64,000 bases of DNA from Eubacterium pyruvativorans (GTDB lineage Bacteria > Bacillota > Clostridia > Peptostreptococcales > Anaerovoracaceae): NCBI RefSeq assembly GCF_900102225.1, contig NZ_FNBF01000006.1:43008-107007 (forward strand), written 5' to 3'. The notes beneath the pieces are model-generated. The model was not told where the DNA came from. It did not search any database and was given only the letters and a program-made list of their open reading frames with translations. Positions 50,772-58,997 of the stretch are shown one piece after another (the stretch's first letter is position 1; every line of letters starts with the position of its first letter). Position numbers and translations under genes: made by a program.

Positions 50772-51974
50772 TCACGCCTCCTCTGATTTCAGATATTCAA
50801 TTGCCTTAAATACCGACATACTGTACAGGCCGCCGCCGATCTTCAGACATGCCGGATCGAATTGGAATTTCGGACTGTGCCAGGAATAGACGCAGTCTTT
50901 TTCCTCATTTCGTGTTCCCAGCCAGTAGAAGAAACAGTTGGCTCCGGCATCCTGGAAAACAGAGAAATCTTCTCCGCCGGTGGATGGAACCGGATCAACC
51001 GGCACAGCCACTTCGGAGGCCGCCGCCAGCCCCACAGGGTACAGTTCCTTCGCCCCTGTCACACTCAGTTCACGGATAAATTCCAGTTCTCCTTCACACT
51101 GATAGGCAGCTGCGGTATTTTCGATGATTTCACGCAGTCTCTTTTCGATAAGATCGATATCCTCTTCCCGAAAGGCCCTGACCGTTCCATACATTCTCAC
51201 TTCATTCGGCGTCACATTATTCGTCGTTCCTTCTCCTGCACGCACATTGCAGATCGAAAGCACACAGGGATCAAACGGGCTGGTGTTCCGGCTGACAATC
51301 GTCTGCGCCGATAATATGATGGAAGCTGCACAGACAATCGGATCCACATTTCTCTGGGGAATCCCCCCATGTCCTCCGGCACCGGTAATCTTCATATTGA
51401 TCCGATTCACCGCCGCCATCAATGGCCCGTTCTTTACGGCCACGGTCCCCGCCGGGATCTCCGGTGAGTTATGCAGACCAAATAATGCATCCACATGCGG
51501 GTTCTCCAGACATCCCTGTTTCACCATCAACTTCGCCCCCAGATTTAATTCTTCAGCAGGCTGGAAGAGGAACTTGACACTGCCGTGTATTTCCTCTCTC
51601 ATGGCAGAGAGGATTCGTGCTGCTGCCAGAAGAGAACCTGTGTGGGAGTCGTGACCGCAGGCATGCATTACCCCCTCATTGAGAGACGGGAAGGGACAGC
51701 CGGACTGTTCCTTCACCGGCAAAGCATCAATGTCCGCTCTCAGGCCAATACAGGGACCGTCCGCTGCGCCGCGAAGCAGACCTACTGCACCGGTTTCAAG
51801 ACCATAATCCAACAGTTCAATGTCCAACTCCTGAAGTCTTTTTTTGATCAATTCTGTCGTATTATGCTCTTGAAAACTTAATTCCGGATGCTGGTGAATA
51901 TACTTAAAATCCTCGATGACCGCTGTTTCTGTCTCATCCATCAGTTTTCGAACACGATCTCCGATATCTCCCAT
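50772..51974 (-). CDS. M20 family amidohydrolase (N-acyl amino acid / hippurate hydrolase-like)
   Basis: 400 residues from ATG 51974, with AGGAGG 8 bp upstream. Metal-site motifs are GVMHACGHDSHTG, LFQPAEE, LFGLHN and the C-terminal YSWHSPKFQFD. The dimerisation insert carries GAGGHGGIPQRNVDP. These match the aminoacylase/carboxypeptidase subfamily (AbgB, HipO, IAA-amino acid hydrolases) that cleaves N-acyl or N-aroyl amino acids. It heads the leftward unit with DUF3100, SGNH and the AGCS genes. Release of a free amino acid for catabolism is the likely outcome. Confidence 0.9.
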   Translation of the reverse strand: MGDIGDRVRKLMDETETAVIEDFKYIHQHPELSFQEHNTTELIKKRLQELDIELLDYGLETGAVGLLRGAADGPCIGLRADIDALPVKEQSGCPFPSLNEGVMHACGHDSHTGSLLAAARILSAMREEIHGSVKFLFQPAEELNLGAKLMVKQGCLENPHVDALFGLHNSPEIPAGTVAVKNGPLMAAVNRINMKITGAGGHGGIPQRNVDPIVCAASIILSAQTIVSRNTSPFDPCVLSICNVRAGEGTTNNVTPNEVRMYGTVRAFREEDIDLIEKRLREIIENTAAAYQCEGELEFIRELSVTGAKELYPVGLAAASEVAVPVDPVPSTGGEDFSVFQDAGANCFFYWLGTRNEEKDCVYSWHSPKFQFDPACLKIGGGLYSMSVFKAIEYLKSEEA

Positions 51975-52009
51975 CCGCTGCACCTCCTTTTTCCTTTGCG
52001 GTTGCTTTT

Positions 52010-52089
52010 CAATAACGGTTTGATTGAATTATAGTTTTTCCAAAGAATATGGATAATTCTGCATTTTATCCCCCTTTAGAACGTTATTG
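52010..52089 (-). promoter_or_regulatory. Amidohydrolase-operon promoter flanked by inverted half-sites
   Basis: A TATAAT on the minus strand (52033-52028) lies about 55 bp before the ATG. CAATAACG (52010-52017) and its reverse complement CGTTATTG (52082-52089) flank it with 72 bp between centres, close to seven helical turns. Such spacing suits DNA looping. The -35 is weak, so an activator such as the island's response regulator is plausible. Confidence 0.5.
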
Positions 52090-52139
52090 ATGCATACAGA
52101 AGCAGAGCAGGTCAAAATACGGGAGACACCTATACAGAA

Positions 52140-52178
52140 AGATCCCCGCCCGTATGCTCACTTCCCGGGCGGGGATCT
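52140..52178 (-). terminator. Terminator after the SHMT-like gene
   Basis: A perfect 13-bp stem (52140-52152 with 52166-52178) with a 13-nt loop, followed on the minus strand by TTCTGTATAGG. It lies about 90 bp past the stop at 52265. Confidence 0.82.
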
Positions 52179-52264
52179 CTCCTCTGACTCTATATTGGTG
52201 AATTATTCAGGCGGTCATATTCTCCAGCCTCTGCTTCGAGTACACAGAATTTGCTCGGCGGAAT

Positions 52265-53521
52265 TTAATCGTCGAAACTGCCTTCCGGATACAGCGGGAA
52301 TTTCGCAATCATTTCCTGTGCTTCCGCCCGGCAGCGGGCCAGAACCTCCTCATTCTCCGGTTCTCTCGCCACCCGCGCCATGATGTCGGCGATCAGCTTG
52401 ATCTCCGGTTCTCCCAGACCTCTCTGGGATACCGAAGTCAGACCAATCCGGATGCCACTGGTTACAAACGGTGATGCAGGATCGAACGGAATCTGGTTCT
52501 TGTTTACTGTGATGCCGATGTTGTCCAGTGCATTCTGCATCACCTTTCCCGTCACATTCATCGGCCTGAGATCTAAGAGAACCAGGTGATTGTCTGTTCC
52601 TCCGCTGACGCAGCGGAATCCCTTCTTTTCCAGTTCCGCCGCAAGGCACTTCGCATTATCCAGAACCCGCTGCATGATCTGCCGGAATTCCTCGGACTGC
52701 GCATACTTGAAGGACCAGCATTTCGCCGCCATGGTCTGGAACTGCAGGGATCCCAGGGAGCCCGGAAAAGTCCCTTTGTCCAGCATTTTTGCGTATTTCT
52801 CTTTGCAGAACACCATTCCCGAACGCGCACTGCAGAAAGTCTTTGTCGTCGATGAAGATACGAAGTCCGCATACGGAATCGGGCTCGGAATAACTTTCGC
52901 CGCAACAAGTCCCGCAATATGGGCCATATCAACCATCAGATATGCCCCCACACCATGAGCAATCTCCGCCATTCTTTCATAATCGATCAGTCTCGGATAG
53001 GAAGACGCACCGGCGATAATCAGCTTCGGCCGGAACTGCTTCGCATGCTCCGCCAGAGCATCGTAATCAATCTGCTCTGTTTCCGGATCCACCCCGTAGA
53101 ACTCATGATGATAGAATTTCGACATCCAGTTCGCCGGGGATCCGTGGGTCAGATGACCGCCCTGATCCAGACGCATGGACAGAATCTTGTCTCCCGGCTC
53201 CAGCACCGAGGCGAAGACGCTGTAGTTCGCAGTGGATCCCGAGTAGGACTGAATATTGACATGTTCTGCACCGAATAATTCTTTCGCCCGGGCCCACGCC
53301 AGTTCCTCCACCTTGTCGGCAACTTCCGACCCGGCCTGGAATCGTTTTCCCGGGTAACCCTCCAGTGTCTTGTTCGTAAACACCGAACCGCTCAGCTCCA
53401 TCACTTCCAGCGGGGCAGTACTTTCCGAAGCGATCATCTCGATGTTGTGTTCCTGCCGTTCCAATTCCTCACAGACAAGTTCATAGACTTCCGGATCTGA
53501 CTTTCTCGTATTTTTCAGCAT
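52265..53521 (-). CDS. glyA: Serine hydroxymethyltransferase-like PLP enzyme (atypical)
   Basis: 418 residues from ATG 53521 (AAAGGGTAGG 6 bp upstream). Overall fold and length match GlyA. The Schiff-base Lys227, Asp198 and His201 (VDMAHIAGL) and the carboxylate Arg in TSGIRIG are kept. But the usual THKTLRGPRGG loop reads TTKTFCSARSG, the conserved His before the lysine is Thr226, QPHSGSQAN is QSYSGSTAN, and YPGxRYYGG is YPGKRFQAG. These changes alter the residues around PLP and the folate site. It may act on a substituted serine, threonine or D-amino acid rather than as the housekeeping enzyme. It follows the response regulator gene by 145 bp. Confidence 0.85.
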   Translation of the reverse strand: MLKNTRKSDPEVYELVCEELERQEHNIEMIASESTAPLEVMELSGSVFTNKTLEGYPGKRFQAGSEVADKVEELAWARAKELFGAEHVNIQSYSGSTANYSVFASVLEPGDKILSMRLDQGGHLTHGSPANWMSKFYHHEFYGVDPETEQIDYDALAEHAKQFRPKLIIAGASSYPRLIDYERMAEIAHGVGAYLMVDMAHIAGLVAAKVIPSPIPYADFVSSSTTKTFCSARSGMVFCKEKYAKMLDKGTFPGSLGSLQFQTMAAKCWSFKYAQSEEFRQIMQRVLDNAKCLAAELEKKGFRCVSGGTDNHLVLLDLRPMNVTGKVMQNALDNIGITVNKNQIPFDPASPFVTSGIRIGLTSVSQRGLGEPEIKLIADIMARVAREPENEEVLARCRAEAQEMIAKFPLYPEGSFDD

Positions 53522-53672
53522 TTCCAACCTACCCTTTCTCTCGGGAGCAGACCTCTGTCCCCCGTCTCAGCAATACTCCTTCCGGGATTTTCATTTCTGA
53601 ACTGTCCCCATCGTATCACCGGGCAGACTGCGGGGCTATTCACGCAATTGCGCTGGAATATACCGATCTTGA

Positions 53673-54362
53673 CTATCCCCTGTTCCCTTTCCGGCTGCAG
53701 TATGCTGCCGGTGTGGTTTCTGTCAGCTTCCGGAAATGCTTATAAAAATTGTTCAGGCTGTGATACCCTACGGCTTCCGATACGTTTTTCACACTCATTC
53801 CCTTGTCCAGCAGCACTTTCGCACTGTCAATCCGGACACGGTTAACATAGTTGATGACGCTTTCCCCCATATACTTCTTGAACAGCCGGGCAATATGGCT
53901 GGATGTCAGGAAGAACTGCTCCGACAGATCGGTGAGGGAAATATCCTCCGCATAGTGATGATTGATATATTCCACAATATCGTTGACGGTGTCATTCGCC
54001 GTAAAATTCCAGCCCACCACCCGGGACACAGATTGCTTCAGCTGCTCGTAATCAATCGGTTTCAACAGAATATCCATCGCACCGAGCCGGAGAGCCCGCT
54101 GTGCATAATCAAATGTGTCAAATGCGGTGACAATGATATACTTCGTGTCCGGCTGATCCCGCATCACTTCAAACCCGTTCTTCATCGGCATCTGAATATC
54201 CAGGAAAACCAGATCCGGCTGATACTTCCGGATCAGTTCCTCTGCGATGATTCCGTTGTCTGCAGTTCCCACAATATCCAGCGGAAGATCCCCTTTTTTC
54301 ACAAAATACCGGATGATTTCAGCGACCATCGGCTCATCATCCACGATTATTGTTTTGATCAT
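53673..54362 (-). CDS. Response regulator with AraC-type DNA-binding domain (YesN-like)
   Basis: 229 residues. The receiver domain has the acidic pair VDDEP, phospho-acceptor Asp55 in LVFLDIQMP, the switch Thr in IIVTAFDTF and Lys in LLKPIDY. It is followed by a double helix-turn-helix AraC domain (about 125-225) with LSEQFFLTSSHIARLFKKYMGES and the signature VGYHSLNNFYKHFRKLTETTP. YesN-type regulators pair with LytS/YesM-type kinases, and the only such kinase here is at 44013-45521. It lies upstream of the SHMT-like gene and probably controls the island. Confidence 0.92.
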   Translation of the reverse strand: MIKTIIVDDEPMVAEIIRYFVKKGDLPLDIVGTADNGIIAEELIRKYQPDLVFLDIQMPMKNGFEVMRDQPDTKYIIVTAFDTFDYAQRALRLGAMDILLKPIDYEQLKQSVSRVVGWNFTANDTVNDIVEYINHHYAEDISLTDLSEQFFLTSSHIARLFKKYMGESVINYVNRVRIDSAKVLLDKGMSVKNVSEAVGYHSLNNFYKHFRKLTETTPAAYCSRKGNRG

Positions 54363-54505
54363 GTTATCCTACCCCTGCCCCCGTCAGCAGATCCTCACAA
54401 CGATTCTCTTTCCTGTAGTCTACCGTAACCCTTTTCGCGGGACCATGTTGATTCTCGGCAAAACATTGACCGATTTTGATATCCTGTACAATCCAGCCAC
54501 ATAAA

Positions 54506-54544
54506 AAAACTTTCCGCAGCTTTTCTGATGCCGCGGAAAGTTTT
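54506..54544 (-). terminator. Terminator after dsdA
   Basis: AAAACTTTCCGC/GCGGAAAGTTTT 12-bp stem with an extra inner helix, followed on the minus strand by TTATGTGG after the stem T run. It separates dsdA from the response regulator gene. The 140 bp on its left hold the regulator's leader. Confidence 0.82.
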
Positions 54545-54620
54545 CCTGCTGTGTATTCGAATGATGTCATCCCGGCTGATTCTGGTACATACCGGGGCGG
54601 AGCGTCCGCCCCGGCACAAA

Positions 54621-55961
54621 CTACAGATACGTTTCCATATACTTCTTCCGGACCTCCGGGGGAACCAGCGCCCCGCCGGTCGCCCAGCCGATGTGGACGG
54701 CCTGCTTCATCTTCTCCAGCAGCCCGTTTTCCCGTAGATACGCTGCGGTCTCCGGCGCCCGGGTCAGCTTCTCCGGTCCGATGAATAATGCACAGGAAGA
54801 AGGCTCAATGAAGATATCTTCGGTCTCCATGAGATCCCGCATATACTCATATAACTTTCCATCTTCCACCGTGAACGCCCCGCTCAGCAGCGGATCCATC
54901 ACACTGCCTACGAACCCGGACGGCCGGCCCACCGCCAGACCGTCGGCCTCCGTCATCCCGGTGAGCCCCACGTCGGTCACCGCAATGCCGTTCTGCAGGC
55001 CCGTAGCCATCCCGAGGGTCATGCACGGCGCCTGGGTCGGTTCCACGAAGAAGCAGTGAACGTCATCCCCGAACAGCTGCTTCAAACCGAACGTCACGCC
55101 GCCCGGGGCGCCGCCCACCCCGCACGGAATATAGACAAACAGCGGATGCGCAGCGTCCACAGTGATTCCCTGCTCATCCAGCTGGGCCTTCAGACGCTCC
55201 GCCGCCACCGCATAACCCAGGAACAGATTCTGAGAATTCTCGTCATCCACGAAATAGGACATCGGATCCGCATCCGACTCCTTCCGCCCGTTCTGCACCG
55301 CCACGCTGTAATCGTTCTCGTATTCCTTCACGATGACGCCTTTCGAACGGAGCAGATCCTTCTTCCACTGCCGGGCATCTGCCGACATGTGAACGATGAC
55401 CTGAAATCCCACCGCCGCACTCATGATACCAATGGACAGCCCCAGATTACCGGTGGAGCCCACCTGCACCTTGTACCGGGAAAAGAATTCCATCGCCTCC
55501 CCGGACGCCAGTTTCTCGTAGGAATCCCCCGGTTTCAGGAGACCATGCTCCAGGGCCAGATCTTCAGCGTGCTTCAGCACTTCATATATGCCGCCCCGGG
55601 CCTTCACGGACCCGGCCACCGCCAGATCGCTGTCCCGCTTCAGCAGCAGCCGGCCCCCGAGATCTGCGCCGTACTTTTCCTGAAGACGCCTCTGCATCTG
55701 CGGAATCGGCGTGAGCGCCGACTCGATGAGGCCATGCCGGGGTGCCGTCTCGGGGAACTTCTTCATGATGAACGGAGCGAAGCGGTCCAGCCGGTCCGCC
55801 GCATCCTTCACATCAGCCATGGACAAAGGGAGACTGTCCTGAACGTCCGCAAACCGGGGCGCCTTCTTCGGGTTGACCCAGACGACTTCCTCCCCGGCTG
55901 CAATCTGTTTCACCACCGGCGCCTTCTCCGCCAGTGCATTGACATCGAACTGATTGTCCAT
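54621..55961 (-). CDS. dsdA: D-serine ammonia-lyase
   Basis: 446 residues from ATG 55961, with AGGAGG 6 bp upstream. Fold-type II PLP enzyme: the lysine is in AVAGSVKARGGIYE (Lys120), the phosphate loop is VQVGSTGNLGLSIG, and further DsdA hallmarks are PCGVGGAPGGVTFGLK and FFVEPTQAPCM. It converts D-serine to pyruvate and ammonia. Situated beside the AGCS and SHMT-like genes, it extends the island to D-amino acid catabolism. It has its own terminator. No dsdC or dsdX homolog is adjacent; an AGCS protein may supply D-serine. Confidence 0.95.
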   Translation of the reverse strand: MDNQFDVNALAEKAPVVKQIAAGEEVVWVNPKKAPRFADVQDSLPLSMADVKDAADRLDRFAPFIMKKFPETAPRHGLIESALTPIPQMQRRLQEKYGADLGGRLLLKRDSDLAVAGSVKARGGIYEVLKHAEDLALEHGLLKPGDSYEKLASGEAMEFFSRYKVQVGSTGNLGLSIGIMSAAVGFQVIVHMSADARQWKKDLLRSKGVIVKEYENDYSVAVQNGRKESDADPMSYFVDDENSQNLFLGYAVAAERLKAQLDEQGITVDAAHPLFVYIPCGVGGAPGGVTFGLKQLFGDDVHCFFVEPTQAPCMTLGMATGLQNGIAVTDVGLTGMTEADGLAVGRPSGFVGSVMDPLLSGAFTVEDGKLYEYMRDLMETEDIFIEPSSCALFIGPEKLTRAPETAAYLRENGLLEKMKQAVHIGWATGGALVPPEVRKKYMETYL

Positions 55962-56048
55962 TTCACACCTCCTGTAACACAAATATATCATACACGTTCC
56001 CCGGAAAACAGGATTCTCCGCAAGATGCGTTTCCTTCCCGGATCTTCG

Positions 56049-58904
56049 CTATTTCTTGACACTGTTCAGGGCCTCTTCCAGAGCATCCATCTGTTTTCCG
56101 TATTCGCTCCAGTTTCCGTCCTTCAGGGCATCCTGCGCCGCATTGTATGCTTTCTGGGCATCCCGGATATAGTCCATGGTGGTCTTGGTTTCCCCGGAAC
56201 GGCTTTCTTTCCCGTCGTCCTTGGCATTTTCCTCCGTAGTCGTGCCGCCGGTGCTGCCAAACAGAGATTCCAGTGCATCTCCCAGAGTGGACTCGTAGGC
56301 GATCCGGTCACCATAGACCACGATCACCCGCTTCACTTCCGGAATGGCCGAATTGGACGCTTCCAGATAGACCGGCTCCACATACAGCAGGGAATCCTCC
56401 ACCGGAATCACGAACAGATTGCCCCGGCTGTACTGGGATCCGGAGGAACTCCACAGCGAGAAGTCCTGGGAAATCTTCGTATTCTGGTCGATCTGGGCCT
56501 CCACCTGCATCGGTCCGTAGACGGTCTTGGACTTCGGGAACTGGTACAGAATCAGTTTCCCGTAATGATCCCCGTCGTTCCGTGCGATCAGGAGCGCCGT
56601 CATATTCTGCTTCGACTTCGGTGTGAACGGAACAGAATTGATGAACTCGGCCTTCTTCTCTCCCGGCAGTTTCACAATGAAGTAGTTCGGCGTCATGGCC
56701 GTCTGCTTCGTGCCGTAGATTTCGTTGGCGATGTCCCAGCGGTCCTCATCCTGATAGAAGACCTTCACATTATTCATGTGATACTTACTGTAGATCCGGG
56801 CCTGAATCGTGAACATATCATTCGGATACCGGATGTGGGACCGGAGTTCCTTCGGCATCTGATCGAAATCTTTGAACAGTTTCGGGTAGATCTTCTGGTA
56901 TGTCCGGGCAATCGGCTCATCCTGGTCCACGATGTAGTAATTCACATCTCCGTTATAGGCATCCACCACAACTTTCACGGAATTCCGGATATAGTTGCTG
57001 GTACCCACTTCATCACTGTACGGCTCCGAATACGGATACAGCGAGCTGGTTGCATACGCATCCACGATCCAGTAGATCCGTCCGTTCACCGTCACAGCAT
57101 ACGGGTCGTCGTCATACTTCAGATACGGCATGATGGTCTTCACCCGTTTCTCGATATTCCGGTTGATCATGATCCGGGACTGACTGTTCAGGTTGGTGGA
57201 GACCAGCAGCTTCAAGCTGTGTTCCCTGAGTGCGAACATGATCCGGGCGAACGGATTCAGGCGGATGCCTGCTTTCCCGGTGTATTTCGTGTAACGGTTC
57301 CGGCTGCCGTCCGGGTAATCGAATTCGTCTTCCTTCGTGTCCACCAGGGTATAATCATTCGTCATCTCGCCGAAATAGATTTCCGGACGGCTGATCTGAA
57401 TGCTCTTCGTAGAGGATTCCGGCGGAATGTTCTTCACCAGAACATCCGGCTGGCCGCTGGCCGTCACGGCATTCACCTGGGACAGGGTCACGCCGTATCC
57501 GTGGGTGTACTTCAGATGATGATTCAGCCATGTCCCGCTGATCTTCGACTCGTCAATCTCCCGTGGCGACAGATAAGTCTGGGTCAGCTTGCCGTTAATC
57601 TGGTAGCGGTCCACATCCACGTCATTGAATGTGTAATACTGACGGATACTCTGTGTCTGGTTGTAGAACGTTTTCACCGGGTCGTAGTCGTTGATCCGGA
57701 CATTGGTGAACGTCTGCTCGTTTTTCGAGATATCCGCAGAAGTCAGATTTTCGTCGGCCGGGAACCGGTCCACCTTCACGTGGTCCAGATCATAGGCAAA
57801 CTGTGTATATTTAATATTCCGGGAAAGATATGCCGATTCCTTGTTCAGTTCGTCCGGAGACACGATCAGGTTCTGGACGCCCACCGCCACAAGGCTGCCG
57901 GCCAGTCCCACTGCCATCAGGACCACCGGTACCCGGACCAGTTTCTTGAACTCCCGCTTGTGAATATGATGCACCACCGTAAACGCACCGGCGAGGCAGA
58001 TCAGCACCAGCAGACGGTACAGCCACAGCCGGACATTCACGTCCACGAATCCGGCGCCGTAGACTGCTCCGGTATGATCATGGAGCAGATCAAACTGCCG
58101 GAAAAAGAACTCCAGCGCCAGCATGAGGTAGAAGATCACGCCCAGGGTAATCAGCTGTGCAGAAGCGATGGAACCGAGACCGATCACATTGTCCCGATCG
58201 AACCGGCGCCCCCGCTTTTTGCCGAACCGCTCCCGGACCTCCTGGGAAGCCTGCCCCAGCGGAGTTTCCCAGAATGCGCCCTCCGGACCGGTACTCTCCT
58301 GTCCCGGCGGCACCGCCGTATAGTCCCGCTCGAAGACATCCGGACTGTGCAGTTTGATCAAGACGCCGTAATACAGCAGGGTCATGAGAATGAAGATCAG
58401 AATGACGCTGATCAGCAGCCCGTTCAGGTCCTTCAGGAAGGTCAGGCGGAACAGGTAGAAGGAAATGTCCAGATGGAATATCGGATCCTTCGTTTCCACC
58501 TTCGTGCTGTTCAGGAACTGAAGGAGATTGAACCACAGTTTTTCCACCGCATACAGCGAAATGACAGCACCGAAGATGACAGCGATGATCCGGGTAATCC
58601 GGGTCAGTCTCTTCAGATCCGTCTCCTCGTGGGATTCGATTTTTTCAAAATATCGTTTCTTCAGGTGCCGCAGATACAGATCAATCAGCAGGGACACCGC
58701 AATGAACAGCGGAATCCCGATCTGAAGCTGGGTAATCAGTTTCTTGAAAAATACACTGACGTAACCCATCTCCCGGAACCACATCCAGTCCGTGATAAAT
58801 GTGGTCAGCGCTGCGAACAGGCCCAGGATCAACAGCAGAACGACAAGCACGATGCCCCATCGGGACCCTCCCCGGGGCTTTCGCCCGACTTTCACAACCT
58901 TCAT
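56049..58904 (-). CDS. UPF0182 family large membrane protein
   Basis: 951 residues from ATG 58904, with AAGGAGG 8 bp upstream. Seven membrane helices lie in the first 330 residues (for example WGIVLVVLLLILGLFAALTTF). A roughly 560-residue extracytoplasmic domain follows with the conserved family segments VRINDYDPVKTFYNQTQSIRQYY, YFGEMTNDYTLV, VVVDAYNGDVNYY and SIPVEDSLLYVEPVYL-like sequence. The C-terminal 80 residues are charged. The function is unknown although the family (COG1615) is widespread in Actinobacteria and Firmicutes. It is monocistronic or follows the zinc-ribbon gene past a terminator. Confidence 0.92.
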   Translation of the reverse strand: MKVVKVGRKPRGGSRWGIVLVVLLLILGLFAALTTFITDWMWFREMGYVSVFFKKLITQLQIGIPLFIAVSLLIDLYLRHLKKRYFEKIESHEETDLKRLTRITRIIAVIFGAVISLYAVEKLWFNLLQFLNSTKVETKDPIFHLDISFYLFRLTFLKDLNGLLISVILIFILMTLLYYGVLIKLHSPDVFERDYTAVPPGQESTGPEGAFWETPLGQASQEVRERFGKKRGRRFDRDNVIGLGSIASAQLITLGVIFYLMLALEFFFRQFDLLHDHTGAVYGAGFVDVNVRLWLYRLLVLICLAGAFTVVHHIHKREFKKLVRVPVVLMAVGLAGSLVAVGVQNLIVSPDELNKESAYLSRNIKYTQFAYDLDHVKVDRFPADENLTSADISKNEQTFTNVRINDYDPVKTFYNQTQSIRQYYTFNDVDVDRYQINGKLTQTYLSPREIDESKISGTWLNHHLKYTHGYGVTLSQVNAVTASGQPDVLVKNIPPESSTKSIQISRPEIYFGEMTNDYTLVDTKEDEFDYPDGSRNRYTKYTGKAGIRLNPFARIMFALREHSLKLLVSTNLNSQSRIMINRNIEKRVKTIMPYLKYDDDPYAVTVNGRIYWIVDAYATSSLYPYSEPYSDEVGTSNYIRNSVKVVVDAYNGDVNYYIVDQDEPIARTYQKIYPKLFKDFDQMPKELRSHIRYPNDMFTIQARIYSKYHMNNVKVFYQDEDRWDIANEIYGTKQTAMTPNYFIVKLPGEKKAEFINSVPFTPKSKQNMTALLIARNDGDHYGKLILYQFPKSKTVYGPMQVEAQIDQNTKISQDFSLWSSSGSQYSRGNLFVIPVEDSLLYVEPVYLEASNSAIPEVKRVIVVYGDRIAYESTLGDALESLFGSTGGTTTEENAKDDGKESRSGETKTTMDYIRDAQKAYNAAQDALKDGNWSEYGKQMDALEEALNSVKK

Positions 58905-58928
58905 CTTGCAACCTCCTTCACAAATAAA

Positions 58929-58959
58929 GGACCGGTCAGTATTCACTTCTGACCGGTCC
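58929..58959 (-). terminator. Terminator after the zinc-ribbon gene
   Basis: An 11-bp perfect stem GGACCGGTCAG/CTGACCGGTCC with a 9-nt loop, followed on the minus strand by TTTATTTG. It lies between the zinc-ribbon stop (58998) and the UPF0182 start. Confidence 0.85.
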
Positions 58960-58997
58960 CTCCATTCCGTTCGTATGTACCGGTATTTCCGTGCCGG

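Noticed and set aside
55056..58952. A 1298-residue rightward open frame opposite dsdA and UPF0182
   Set aside because: It is the antisense shadow of two well-supported leftward genes; composition is His/Arg/Leu-rich and crosses their terminal gap.
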